Assembly: GCA_025531455.1 (NCBI GenBank)
Contig: JAMYHL010000022.1
Location: forward strand, 186,001 to 250,000
DNA length: 64,000 nucleotides
DNA from: Apiotrichum sp. Y4204
Taxonomy: Eukaryota; Basidiomycota; Tremellomycetes; Trichosporonales; Trichosporonaceae
Direction of reading: 5' to 3'
In this document: in pieces, positions 1 through 13,100 of the stretch
How positions within the stretch are numbered: position 1 is the stretch's first letter
How the letters are laid out: each line of letters opens with the position of its first letter
Translations under genes and position numbers: made by a program
The notes under the pieces: generated by a model
What the model was told of the DNA's origin: nothing
Databases searched by the model: none
What the model saw: the letters and a program-made list of their open reading frames with translations, nothing else

Positions 1-2272
1 CAGTTGTGGTACAGTACAATCGCGAGATGGCAAGCTGAGGTTCGAGGTTCTGATTTCGAAAATGGCGCACCGGGCGTGAGCAGAGTACGGTCACTAGATC
101 ACTACTGGATTTCTGGATACTAGATCGGCACTGAGGATCGCTGCTGGCTGAGGCTGTGGCGGACCACCGACAGGACACTACAAACCCTCGGGCGGACGAC
201 AGAGTCAGGCCTCAGGGCGACAGGTTAACGAGGCGGCCACAGCGCGGAGCTGGATTGACGTGATATGGGCGGTCAGTAGAAGAAGAGGGTAAAAAAAAGG
301 CAACGGAGAGAACTTGTTGCATCTAGGGGATGCACCGGGCCGTGGCGCCGTGGCGTCCGCGGCGTCGGTGTACACGCCGCGCCTCGGCTGTGGGAGAGGG
401 CGTAGAGTGCAAGCGCGCAAAGCCAAAAGTGGCATCTGGTAGCCAAGGGAATAAAAGCGATCGACGTGCCGGTAAAGCTTCGGGGGCAATTGAGGGAGGG
501 TTTCGGTGTCCGGAGGCTTGATGCCAAGTTGGACAGCACAAAAGTGCCGAGAAGCCGCACATTTACGGGCCAACTGGTGAAAAGACCTCGACGGGAGTTC
601 CGAGAGCCATTAAGAGAAGAGAAACCGAGAAAGTGATCGACCAGAGCGAGGGGGGGGGGGGGGAGTACGCAAGCAGCCACAGAACAGGGCTAAAAGGGAT
701 GCCGAGGGCCGAGCGAGGGCCAGGGTGCACAAGGGCACACGCACTGCGAGGGAGGGAGGGTACGAGGCCGGGAGGCGCCAGGAAAGGTAGCGAGCGATTC
801 AGGTCCCACACGGCATGTAAGCGAAACGTACGAATTCGCCAGGAGAGCAGCATCATCATCGGGCACCAAACAATTACCGGTTTTTAATAAATATTACCAG
901 CAGAGTCAAACGGAACATTGCGAGCGGAGAATGCACAAAAGTGCCCCGTCTGCTGCATCTGGAACCTCAATCTCATCGTACTGTACAGTATATCGTGGAA
1001 TATACTCAATACAGGGTCCCAACAAAGTTGCATGGCCGGCGACATATTGGTAGCTGTTTTACCTCGAGTCGGACAACGCATCATGCGACAGTTGGCCGAC
1101 TCACAAGTTGCGTTGGACTGTTTAGAACCGGGGATGGGCGAAGACCCAGAGTTCAAAACGCAGCAGAATAAATTCCGTAAGCCACGATCAAGCCACTTTT
1201 CTGGATTCTGCTCCGGGATCTTGCCACCCACCCGAGTGAAGAAGCCCGGAGGCGGAACTGAGCGCCCTTGGACCGTGTTTGTCCCCACTCATAAGTCCGC
1301 AGGCCCAACCCTGTTCAACTGAACAGCTGATTTGTAGAAACACCAACACAGTGATGTGTGACAAGGTATGTGTTCCAGATGTCAAGCCAAGGCACATGTA
1401 GAAGAGTGTAGGCGTTCATTCTGGCCGTTCTGGACTGTTGTCGGGTAAATTTTCGTCTGTCGTAGTGCTTGAGCCAGTCCTGGGGTGGAGCCGGCGGGGT
1501 TATGGGGTACCGTCACAAGGCTATGTATGGCACGTCCATGTGAAACAGACTGGGTGAGGATGCCGGCCGGCTTCTCCCCTTGCCCGCATTTTATCTGGCC
1601 AAGTCCCCGCACCTGTCGCTCACCAGATCCGTAATAGAAGCACTAAACTCTAGTTGCAGGATCAGGACAGGGAGTCGACGCTCGCGACGCTGACTCTGCC
1701 AATTGCAGATTCCGATTCCAGCAAACAAACCGCAGTTTCAATTGCCAGGCACAACGTCTTGTCCCCGCCCTCGAGACCACAGTTTGCTGTTTGAGCGTCT
1801 CTTGCTCTCGGGGTTCACTTCCCATATCCCTTCGTCCTCTTCCTCCCCCCCAAACTGTATCTCTTTTAGCTTGGTACACTACTGCGGCCTGCTCATGTGT
1901 CCGCAATCAACAATACGATGAGCCCTTTCGTGAGGGTTGTACAGGCGACCAAATCTTGGGCTGGTTCGCCGTGTTGTCATTGGGCGACCGATCACTCAAG
2001 CCTCGTTTGGACAGACACCAATGGCCGACCGACCCGCCCGCGCCCACAATCGAGAGGGCATCAGCTCTTTGAGGACAGTTGCAAACCGACCCCGACTGCC
2101 ACTCGCATGCCATTCATATCTCTCCATTGTCGCGATGTGGCTTAACATTTTGTCTTACTTCGCTTATCTACCTTCTCGTTGTCTCTCGCCGAAGGCTATA
2201 TGTTCAAGTATATCAGGTTGCCACATACAAAATCATACCTGAACTAGGCAAGATGCTTGCGCTCGTGGCGCC
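1..2272. other. Left-edge stretch without a recognised gene
   Basis: I see no convincing gene here. Open frames on both strands are short, overlap each other and have no recognisable domain. Around 648-663 there is a run of consecutive G residues that could form a G-rich structure. The region could be intergenic DNA, untranslated RNA or the decayed end of a gene lying off the left edge. Nothing in it supports a specific element. Confidence 0.5.
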
Positions 2273-2641
2273 ATGATCCATGTCCCGGCGCATAATTCAG
2301 TACGGTAAGTTTTCCACTTCCACCTCCTCCCTAAACCTATAGCTGATGACACGGACGCCAGACTCCCTCACGACAATACGACGCCTAGCCCTCGACCATG
2401 GCCGGCGCCCAGCTTTGAGGTGGGTATCGGACTACCTCAGCCAGGTAAGGAGTACATTTCCGAGCGCACCATTATTCTTAGATTGAAAATGCCCATCCGT
2501 CACTTATGCCCTTTGCATTTACCCTATCATGTTGGCGATGGTCGACCCCAGAGGATCCGAAACAGTCAAGGGGAAGCCCGGCATGAAGCGATGTTGCATG
2601 TTTTTCTGATTCCTCGCTCGCCGACAGGGGACAAAGTATAG
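2273..2641 (+). CDS. Possible small spliced gene, function unknown
   Basis: An ATG at 2273 opens a frame that runs to a GTAAGT donor at 2305. A 57-nt intron with a GCTGATGAC branch-like sequence and a CCAG acceptor ends at 2361, and the second exon stays open to TAG at 2639-2641. The joined exons (32 + 280 nt) are a multiple of three and would encode 103 residues, with no transmembrane segment and no motif I recognise. The second exon contains a potential further intron (GTAAGG at about 2445), but splicing it would meet a stop at once, so I kept it open. Codon content is not clearly coding. It may be a chance ORF or part of a decayed gene; the intron signals are the only real support. Confidence 0.25.
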
Positions 2642-4388
2642 CAAACGGTAAGTGAAGCGCAACCGGTGAGACGGTGTCAGTTGTCCGGCCATGGTTGGTT
2701 TCTGCAGCTGTCCACATGTCATCGTGATAACATCAGGCCCCTCGTCATCATCTCCTCCTTCGTCATCGGAAAATTAGTCACCGGCTGTCTTGAACAGAAG
2801 AATTCTGGAACAGACTGATGAGAAGTCATGCAGAAAACAAAAAGTGAATGAAAACGTCAACCCCATACATATTGGCGAGTGATCACCCAGCCGAACGCAT
2901 TGCCATTTCTTGAAGTCTTTGTCATCCACCGCGCCACAACCTCGCAAAATTCGCGAGGACTTGTTTAGCCATTGTTCGATTTGGTTCAGGTCATAGGGTA
3001 GTTTTGGGTGTGGCGCAACTTTTGCCATGGAACGCTGCCTCGAACGCTCCTGACTCACTCAATAGTACTCACAGATGACCTGAGGGTCCGTCAAAGCTGA
3101 CAGTTGTGGCGTCGCTTGGGCTCGGTAACTTCACAATCTAGACTGGACTTTGAGGAATGACATTTGTTCCCTTGGCCGCGTGTCCTCTTCCACCATCGGA
3201 TGTCTAAGGCGCCCCACGGTCGAAGGCGCCACATAGCTCATGGTGTCGGAAGCTCGGGGAGCCGGAAACCAACACAACCGTCCAGGATTGGGGAGTTGCA
3301 AATCACGAGGCTGTTGGATTTCAAGATCCGAGAGGGTTATGGGGCACGGGTCCAAGCAAGAAAGTCGTACTGACAGTAAAGTCTGGCTGTCGGATCTCAG
3401 TCGGCTCCGTGGCTAATGCAGTGGCTCAATGGCGCACAGGGTCCAATGGTTCACCACAGCGCCGCCCACCCAATGCGCCGTCGATCGGAACCGATCCTGT
3501 CGGCATGCCACGCATGCCGATGTGTCTGGAATGCATGGAATGGGGCCCTTGCACCAATGCTCTTGTGGACTTGGAACATCCGTCTCCTGATCCCTGCACT
3601 TGGCCTTCTAGGGGTATGAAGCGCCGGCCCGACAGTAATCACGAGCGAGAGTCCGCAGCATGGTAGTCTGACACGCCGCATCTCGCCAGCGATCCGTTCC
3701 CCAAGGCCTCCGATTCTCCGATTGGGTTACGATCCGCAGCTCTTGTGGCGTTGTGTGTGTCGTGCCACCTCGATTGTCTTCCATCTGCCATTGATCCACT
3801 GGGGAGCTGAGGTGTACGACGCTGGGCCCCGGACCCCAGCCACCGCCTGCGCCATAGATGTCCCCCAACGCCACGACGCTCAGGACACTTTCTTACTGCT
3901 TGAGGAATACGGCCGAGTTGTGCCCTCGTGCAAAAGGCCTAAGGTCGCAGGGGGACAGGAAGGCCATAGTCCGTCGGAGACATTCACAACTTAGGTGTAC
4001 CGGAAGCTGAAGGCTCCGCACCCTATGCCATGGTCGTTCCTTGTTGTTCCTGTCTCTCACTGTCACTCTAGTTCATTGTAGGGCTGGAGTACATTGCGAC
4101 ATGAGCAAACAATCAGTTCGGCAACTTTGGCGACTTGAATCACTTACACGTCCCCCCACCTTTTGTCCCGGCCCTGTTCTTCTCCGCGGATACCCCATTC
4201 CTCATTAGCGAAGGACATGTCATGGCCCCTGAGCGAATAATACCTAGCAGGATGGGGGGTCAATGTCATACTTTAGCAGGTGATACAGAATGGTAGGTGT
4301 GCATGTTGTCCAAAAAAATAGACCAGATGGTTACAATAAAGAATCACAGAAGCACAGGCTAGTTGTGCCTAGCACCTGAGCGTCACCA
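2642..4388. other. Stretch downstream of the IleRS gene without a recognised gene
   Basis: There are several short open frames on both strands. One minus-strand frame at about 2880-3030 reads like protein (it contains DLNQIEQWLNKSSRILRGCG) and stops at a GTGATC donor-like site, but I could not connect it to other exons. No repeat, transposase or RNA gene is visible. It may hold a decayed gene on the minus strand. Confidence 0.4.
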
Positions 4389-7300
4389 TCAACCCAGTGT
4401 TGAGGCACATCGGCCACAAAGGCTCTCCTCTGCTTCGGCAGTATACAGCCAACAACGGGGGCACTGATGCAAAGGCGAGGGCTCAACTGTCACTGTCACA
4501 GTTCCCAGGGCTGTCCAGTCAGTGTGAATTCGAGGGGTACGTTGGCGTCGCGACGGTCAATCTGAACGTACCTGTGCTAGCCTGTTCCGAAACGGACCAC
4601 TGTGGGCTGCTAGGCGACGCGTTGTCGAGGGTGACCACTGATACGCCAAAGATGCGGGGTAGTAGAGTCTCTGAGGAGTGTCAGCATTGCCCATCCACGT
4701 CCATTGATCCCAAACGCACCGTTCTCCTTCAGCAGTTGGCCGATCTGTCCATCCGCGCTAAGTCGCACTGCAGTTTCGGTAGCGGCTCGCACATGTCTGG
4801 GAATAATGAGCATCGACCGCATAAGGTGAACTCCATGGCCGGAACCGCGCTCACTTTGCCTGTCTTGCTTGTTCTAGAAGATTGAGTACTTGTGTCCTGA
4901 CGGCCAATAAGACACCCATATCCTCGTTAGCTTTCTCGTTAAACCATTGTTCCTGAAGTGTCATCATCATTCCCACATTGCCACATGCCACGATCTCCCC
5001 TTGGATTACTCACGCTAGGGATCCAGTGGTCCAAGAACACGGACGACAACCCTGCTTCTGTGCCACCCCGCGACAACTCATAGATCTCCTCGGCAATATG
5101 GGGAGCAATCGGCGCTACAATTTTCAGTACCACGTTGAGCGCCTGAGGAGTTAGCGAACGCAAAATCACCAAATCGTGACGGCGCTCAGACGTACATGTT
5201 CAAGTGTGGCCACCATTGCCTGTCTTCGTGGGCCATCTGCGGGATCACAATACAGCGTGTCTTTTGCCACATCGAAGTAGAAGGCCGAAAGGGTTGAGGA
5301 GAGGAAGGTTGAGGCGCTCTGCAGGACTGCTTGTGTTAGCCGCCGCGTTAGGAGAGAGTGATACCTTTGCTGAACGTAAACTCATCGTATCCCTTTAGAG
5401 CTGTTTGCTCCAAGCAGCTGAGTTCATGAAGGATGTATTTCTCAACCTGACAAATGATTAGCTCAAGGACATTCGGTTGCTGTCACAAAACTGCCGTGCC
5501 ACCGAACTCACCAGTCCGAGCTGCACCTGATCCAAAGGCACGAGATTCGTTGTGTTTACGTTCCCAAGGATGAAGCGCAACGTGCTGCGCATCTTGCGCA
5601 AAAGTTCCGAGGCATGAGAAATGCTTGTAGGGCCAATAGACGCGTCACGCGTGTAGTCGACACCTGCTGCCCAGATGCGGAGAGTATCAGAACCGTGAGC
5701 CGTCGAGCTCTGACGTGCGTATCAGCCGCTGCACATGCTCTCACAATGATTTGCCTACCTTTGCTCCATTCACCACGTCCATAGGCGAAAGGCCATTGCC
5801 GAGGGACTTGCTCATCTTGGCACCACTCTCATCGGTCGTGAATCCGTGGGTGATCAAGTTTCGGTACGGAGCAAGAGGCTTGCCATCCGTTCCTGCAAGG
5901 GCAGCAAGGCGTGTGAGGAAGGACGATTGGAACCATCCTCGATGCTGATCAGAGCCCTCAAGGTAAACATCAGCGAGAGGTTCGGTGGGCGAGCGGAGTT
6001 TCGCATCCTCGAGAAGTGACCATGACGTGCCACTGTCAAACCAAACATCCAGGGTGTCGAAGCCACGAGTTAAGTCTTGTCCCTTGAGGGCCGGTGGGAT
6101 AAAGTCCTCGGTCGGGCCTGACCACCAATAATCTACTCCCTTGGCATCAAGGACTGAGATGATGTGATCTAATGAATCGTTCGTAAGAATTGACTCTCCT
6201 TGTGCGTTGAAGAGCGCAGGAATGGGAACACCCCAGCTTCGTTGACGAGAGATGCACCATTCGGAACGCGACATCACCGTGGACACCAGACGATTCCGAC
6301 CTGACGTTAGCTGGCACGGGGGCAACAGGCTTACCGGTACTAGGCACGAAGTTGATACTATCGAGAGCAGTCTGTGCTGACGGTTTGAGAGAGTTGACAT
6401 CTGCAAACCATTGTGGAGTAGCGCTAAGGTTAGAACGACTCCCCAGAATTCCTCACCGAATGATAATGGGCTGCTTCGTTCTCCAGTCGCAAGGGTAACG
6501 ATGCTCAATAGTCTCCTTGGCGAGAAGCACATCTTCCTTTTGTAAGAACTTTACCATTATCTTGGATCCTGGGCCAAGAACGGGCTGACCAACGAGGTCG
6601 CTTGCAGCCTCTTTGCCACTCCATGTCACGAGGTCTGGTGTGAAACAACCGTCATCATCCACAGGGCAGCGCATTTCATCAAGAGATAGGCCTCGCGCCT
6701 GGAACGCTTCGTGGTCGTCGTGGCCATGGGCGGGAGCGGAGTGCACAAGACCGGTACCGGAGTCTGCAGTAACATAATCTGCAGCAAAGACGACAGGGCG
6801 CTCCGCCTTCGACGATTCGGGATGGAAAAGATGGGTATACCGAATACCAACGAGTTCCTTGCCTGGGGTCAGCGCTCAGATGACAGAGTCCAAACTCACC
6901 AGTGATCTTGTCCACTACATCAAGAACGCCTAGATGCTTTTCCAGTTCCTCAAGGCGAGCCTCCGCAACAACCAAAAGTTGTTTCCTGTCGTTCAGGCCA
7001 ACAACGTAATCCATGTCCTCATGAACAGAGACGCCCTACTCAATTAACACCATCATCAGCATTGGGCAACGGCTCACCATGTTACCCGGAAGACTCCAGG
7101 GCGTTGTGGTCCAGATAGCGAGGTGCAAATTGGCACCGGGCTCCTTCTCTTGGCCTTTTCTGAGAGCCTCCTTGACACGAGGATTCATGTCTTGCTCCAA
7201 AACGGGGAACGCAACGTAGACTGATGTAGACTTGAGGTCTGCGTATTCGAGTTCAGCCTCCGCGAGCGCTGTCCGGGACGAGGGAGAGTAGTATGTTGGG

Positions 7301-8198
7301 CGATGCCTGTGGCTAATGAATCCTTTGGACACCATCATTTTAAAAAGCTTGAGCTGACGAATCTCAAACTCGTGGTCTGGGGTTAACATTAGTTGACATT
7401 GATCGCTTACCAAGCGAACGGTATATGCCCCCCTCCACGTCCCAGTCGGCCATGATTCCCAGCTGCTTAAACTCTTCCTTCTGCACCTCAATAGCCTGGA
7501 GGGCAAATTTCCGAGCCTCTTGACGGACGCTAATGGGATCAAGCGACGTGTGAGATTTCTAGTAAAAGGTTAGTCACGCCGAGCAAAATCCCCTTACCCC
7601 TAGAGCTGCGAGTGCCTTGTGCTCAATAGGCAATCCGTGACAGTCCCAGCCGGGAATGTAGCTGATGATCAGAATCTCGCAGACCTTGTATTTTCTCACT
7701 GAACCTTCCGTCCACGGATGACATTATAACGATTAATGATGTCCTTAAGGATCTTGTTCAAGGCATGTCCTAACCAGTCAGCAAGACAGCAGGCGGCATC
7801 TCTATAAACCCACCCATATGCAAGTTTCCGTTAGCGTATGGGGGACCATCATGAAGAATAAAGATGTCTCCTTTGTTGTCCTTTTGCTGAGAGGTTAGCA
7901 CAAAGTCGACACGCTTCGATCGCATCACAGTTGGACTGGATAGTGCAATGAAACCCACCTGCTGTCGGTAGAGCTCATGCGTAGTTCTATCGCGAAACTT
8001 CCTTTCTGCTAACGGCATATTCTTCAGTTTCAGCGGCATCTCTGTCTTCGGCAACAGCAAAGTTGCTGAAAACGCTTTTTTCTTGTCATTGTTGGACGTC
8101 GCCGTGCTCGCAGTCCGAAAGCCGCCGATCGGTGTTGATTTCAACGAAAGCGCAAGCCGTGGCCTGTGGGCCATGGGCCGAAGGAGGATGTGGCTCAT
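4389..8198 (-). CDS. ISM1: Isoleucyl-tRNA synthetase, mitochondrial
   Basis: Class I aminoacyl-tRNA synthetase that charges mitochondrial tRNA-Ile. The chosen ATG at 8198 gives a basic, Ser/Thr-rich N-terminus without acidic residues, as expected for a mitochondrial presequence. The HIGH-type signature (HMG|H) is split by an intron near 7780-7816. The editing-domain text (AIWTTTPWSLPGN) lies at about 7090, and KMSKS sits in GAKMSKSLGNG at about 5800. The anticodon-binding part (IVAPIAPHIAEEIYEL) is at about 5080. The last exons, joined through GTGAGT, GTGAGC, GTGCGT and GTACGT donors, end in a zinc finger of two Cys pairs, CPRCW and CGRC, typical of bacterial-type IleRS, followed by TGA at 4389-4391. 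There are at least a dozen short introns. The bacterial-like zinc finger and presequence separate it from the cytosolic enzyme. It shares a 435-bp divergent upstream region with the SNF2 gene at 8634. Confidence 0.93.
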
Positions 8199-8633
8199 CG
8201 TTACCCGGTGTACGCCTTTCGTTGATGAAAGGGACAGTTGAGCAGCGCGAGCGGATTGTTTGGGAGGATACTTGATATCACAATAGACAGTTGTGGGCCA
8301 TTCGGTTGCTGGCCCGTCCGGAAACTCTGGCTGGCTGATCGTCTTGAAATCTCGGACCGAGTAAAAAAGTGGAGGTCGTCCAGGCCGAATCCAGTTGGGA
8401 CTACCGTGAGAAAGTGGGAAGTGCCCCAGGTGTCACCCACAGGTGATGTCAACCACGGTCATCTGTCGCGTCGTTTTGGGTTTGCCACCCAAACGCGTGC
8501 ATTTCAGGCTGGACCGTTGAGACGGTGACTTTCAACAGTTTCTAACTTTCAAAGTCTCGACTCGCTACGCCTCTCTCATTCACTCAATCTTTCAAAACCT
8601 CACGTCCTACGCTGTCACGCAAGATACGGCTTC
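8199..8633. promoter_or_regulatory. Divergent intergenic region, IleRS / SNF2 ATPase
   Basis: This 435-bp gap lies between two start codons facing away from each other, so it must hold both promoters. I see no TATA box. CT-rich stretches at about 8545-8625, just before the plus-strand ATG, look like a fungal 5' leader. Confidence 0.5.
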
Positions 8634-11600
8634 ATGGCGTCCCGGCTCGAGGGATTACCTTCGTCGGCGAGTGAGTGTGTTGAGGTGAAAACAGCACAAA
8701 TCATTTGCTTATCTGTGTCCAGAGCGCGTCAGCGCCTTGTCAAAGACAAGAGGACGAACTGTGATTCCACGGGTCATTTCATCCCGAGCTTCACCTGGTG
8801 AGCATAGATATCTGTGAGCGCTCTGTTAACGTTAGCCCCAAAGGACGAGTTCGATGAGGATGTCACGGAGGAGGCGAAAGAGTACGCCATCGAGAGGAAC
8901 ATCGAGAGTGAAAGGAACAGGGTCCGACAAGAAAACATCCGCCGAAAGGAAAACGGACAATCAGCGCTTCGTCTTCCGGCCAGATATAAGAAGGAGAGGC
9001 GCCAACGTGCGGGAGCAGTCGACGACGACTCGGCCTCCGACGGATCGACGCCCTCCGCAGACGATGCCTGGCGTGGATTCGAATACGAAGGCCGTAAGTC
9101 TCTCCATGCTGGCTGTTCGGATTTCTGACCCCCCTCAGAGAGGCTTCTCAACTTCAACCCTCTGCCAGTCTTGGCAAGTGCGTCCAACGATTTTCAAGTA
9201 TGTTAACACCGCAGAGCTTTCTCCAAGTGAATTTTGTCCAGCAGACATAATTCGACAACATGATTCAACGAGGTCTCACGAGCATGACGTCGAGCATGTC
9301 TCTGATCGCGTCGCCATGTCAGACTCAGGAGATCTTCAAGAGGATCGGAACCTGACGAAGGAGCCGATACCCAAAGAGGAGGCATCAAAGGAAGGGAGAG
9401 AGCGAGTGGAAGAAAAAGGGAGCGAAGAATCAAACGAAAACGATGAGGAGGAAGAAGATTATGGCGATGACGATGTAACCGTCGTTCCTTGGCAAAAGAC
9501 CCCTTCTTCTGAGATCAAAGAAGAGCGCAAGCCATTTGGTAACCGCACTGAGGTTGTTGAGGATGAACTTGAGGAAGAAGAGGCCTACTCCGACGAGGAG
9601 TTCTTTGACAGTGAGTGAGCCTAGTCGATGAGATTGACTGACGTCAGCGCTAACGCGCTCGTCATCCAACCCAAGGCAGTCACAGTCTCTATCAGAGGCT
9701 ATGAATAGCCAGCTTCTTGAGTTGACTGAGAGACCTCCGTTTCAATGCACTCAAGAGCAACGGCAGATCCCTCCTTTTGTGCTGGACCCGGATGACGATG
9801 CCATCACCATTCCAGCCCCTCTAAACAGGTTTCTCCGTGACTATCAACGCAGTGGGGTCTGGTTCCTGTATCGCAAGTACAAATGCGGAATGGGTGGCAT
9901 TCTTGGTGATGATATGGGACTTGGCAAGACAGTCCAGGTCATTGCTTTTGTGAGTTAATCCGAAATCTTGTTTTCTGATGCCCTTTAGCTTTCGGCCATC
10001 ATGCGCAAGACGGGAACAGGCCTCGACGGTGGACGTCGGAAAGACCTAATTCGTAGTCGTCGGCAAACGCTACCCCCGCAGCAGTGGGCGACAGCCCTCC
10101 TGGTTTGCCCAACATCTTTGATCCCAAACGCAAGTTTGATTGGGAAGGATTGGAAGTTGCTAACGACAGTGGGCTCGAGAGCTGGATTTGTGGGGGTACT
10201 TTGAGTACCAAATTTGGACTTCAACAAATTCCAGCTCCACTGTGAAGTCGATGCGAGGAGGGTATCTGGATCTAAGTAAGAGCACACGAGCGGGATATGG
10301 CTAATCATGTGAAGTCCTCATTTCGCACGACCTTTTGGTGAAGGCGGCAGATGAGGTAAAAACCTTGCCATTTTCGTGGGTCATGACTCAGCGGCATCCT
10401 TGCTGACCACAGGGTTGTCATTGTGGATGAAGCCCACCGGATGAAGAATCCCAAAGGACGTCTGGGCCTCGCCGTAAAAAAAATCCCCTGCAAGTCATGC
10501 TTCGCTCTGACTGGCACCTTGATGCAGAACCGGATGGAAGAAATGTGGAGCGTTCTCGACTTTGTAAGTCAACATCTTCGCTTGCATACTGACTGCAGTG
10601 TCAACGCGGCTGGGTTGGAACACTGAAACAATGGCGAGACTATATTGTCAATCCAATCAACCGCGGCCACCGCCATGACGGAAACGTCAAAGAGGTCGTC
10701 AAAGCAATTGTTAGTCGAGTACCTCGGTTGCTCTCCTCTGATCCCAGATCTGTCTTGGACAGGTGTTTGCCAACATCCTTCCGCATTTTTACCTGCGTCG
10801 TGACAAACGTCTCATTGCGAATGAGGTAGGACAGATCGGTGACGACGCTCACAACATAGCTACCACAGAAGCGGGATTTGGTGGTTCTGTGTCCCCTCGG
10901 TGCACACCAAGACGCTGTCTATAGGAGAGTCATTGCGTCTGATGGTGGGTAATACTAGCAAGCAACTCTAACGCCACAGATGTCAAGTTCATTCTGTCGG
11001 CGAAAGACCCATGCGAATGCGGCTCCGAGAAGCAGCGCTCCAAATGTTGTCACCAGGTCAACTCTGTCGGGGATCGAGTTCGCGAGGCGATCCTGAAAAT
11101 GTAAGCTGTCAGTCAGTGCTGAGATTTGACCACAGGTTTGACGCGCTTGGTCGCGTAGCGAATGTAGGTACAACTATAAAAGGCAGTTGCTGATGAGTTA
11201 GCATATGGCTCTGCTTTACCACAGTGCGTTGGTGCGAGAGAACAATGCTCACCATAAGACCCTGCAGACCCTCCACAAGTGCAGGAAGTTAACAGGAGAG
11301 TCTTCCAATTCTGTGTATGTTACCTCAGCCCATGACTTTGAAACTGAGATTTCAGACCGGCGAGGCGTATGATCCGGCGCGACAGAACGCCGTTGAAGCC
11401 ACGTTGTAAGTACAAAAAGTTTCTAGCTTTAACACACAGCGATCCCAACAATTGTGGGAAGTGGACGGTATGTGCGGAGACTTGGTGGAAACGGACGTCA
11501 GCTGACGATCAGTTGCTAAAAAACATGCTACTTGAATGGAGAGCTAAGCCCGAGGAGAACAACAAGGTTCTACTCTTTTCCAACTCGGTCCGACTGCTTA

Positions 11601-12999
11601 AATACATCGAAGATTTCATTAACATGTCAGATGAACGTGAGTCCTCGAACCGGGAGGCGCTAACAGATCAGTCGGTTCATTTGATTTCAGTGTCTTCTCT
11701 GGTGAAGTCGACAAAGCTGATAGAATGGCGATGGTCGACCGCTTTCAAGACCCAACGAGTAATCATTTTTTGATGCTCGTTAGCACCATGGCGGGAGGCG
11801 TCGGGCTGAACCTCACTGCCGTGTGTATCAGGATGTAGATTGCCACTAATGTCCCAGGCCAACAAGGTCATCATATTCGACCCGAATTGGAGTGAGTCCC
11901 ACCTTCTAACGAGTCTCAGTCTGGCCAGCTGACACACCAGACCCTGCCAATGACCTTCAGGCAATGGATCGCGCTTTTCGCTTTGGCCAGAAGCGTGCAG
12001 TGTAAGTATGGCGATCTGATAAAGCTGATTCTCAGTGACGTTTATCGTTTCATCAGCCAAGGAACGATTGAAGAGTTGATGTATGAACGTCAAAGTGAGT
12101 TGGCTCTCAAGGGGCTGCGCTCATAACCAGTTTATAAGCAACAGAGGGCCCGACAGGTCAACGACGGCACATTTGAACGCCGAACCCACAAGGGCTTCGA
12201 AGGTGCCTCGAGCAAGGCGGACAAGGGGGAACTCTTCGGGGTTCACAATATTTTCCGCTATAATCCAAACGGTTACATTAAGGGCAATGTGAGTCGTGCA
12301 TCAACAGTATTATCTCTGACCTTTAGCTCGAACGAGTTCAGAATGCAGAGGAACAGTTGCGAAACGACTTCGTCGAGGAGCAGTACGAGTCCGACTCTGA
12401 GAACGATGGGGATGAGGTATGCCATCAGCTTTGTAGTGGCTAACGTTTAGGACGATGATTGTAAACAGATGAGGCGGCACCGAATGGATCAGCTCAAGAA
12501 GAGGGCAGCAGTCGAGGTCAACCTGATGGCGGACATTATGTTAGATGATGTGGCAGTGGAACCCCCAAGGAGCGAGGATAACATCCTCGACAGACTGGGT
12601 CTCAACTGTGAGTTCAACTACTTGTTACGTTCAACTAGTGATAAGCCAAGCGCAATGACTCTCCTTCCACCTTGTTGTCGACCGACGCTGACCCGCCAGC
12701 CTTGGATCACAACGAAGCATTCCGCGATTCTCCTGAGGAGCGCGTTCTTTACGGGAAGGGCCTCAAGGTAGGCTGTTACACTGGATTTTGAGACCTGACA
12801 TCAGCTCCTCCTGGAACGTCCTGATCTGGCGGAGATGCCTGCCAACGAGATTGGTAAAGTGCGACTTCCCAGTGAACGCGAGGCGAAACGTGCCAAGCGT
12901 GAGGAGGAGCACGAGGAGGAACCCTGGTTGCAGCGGTTCAGCCAGAAGAGACAAAAGACCGATGCGCCGAGGAAGAAGTTGGTTGATGAGGAGCCGTAG
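8634..12999 (+). CDS. ERCC6L2-like SNF2-family DNA-dependent ATPase
   Basis: Nuclear Swi2/Snf2 ATPase of the ERCC6L2 branch, a family linked to DNA repair and transcription-coupled processes. The first coding exon (ATG 8634) is short and is followed by two small introns; the frame then reads through an acidic N-terminal part. Helicase motif I is GDDMGLGKT (about 9907), motif II is DEAH (about 10427), and motif III is ALTGT. Motif VI is in [14 protein letters not shown] (about 11960-12000). Two features point to ERCC6L2 rather than CSB/Rad26: the Cys cluster [14 protein letters not shown] between the helicase lobes (about 11015-11060) and the motif [10 protein letters not shown] after the helicase (about 12227-12255). 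The tail is acidic and then basic, ending at TAG 12997-12999. There are about 15 introns, some under 40 nt. Exact exon borders in the middle third were not all resolved. Confidence 0.88.
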
Positions 13000-13100
13000 G
13001 TTCCTCACAAACCCCTCATTTGTACCATGTAGCACGTAGTTCATAATACCTATTATTCATGACCCGGAAGTTCTCTGTATCTCTATACTCTATTATTGAA

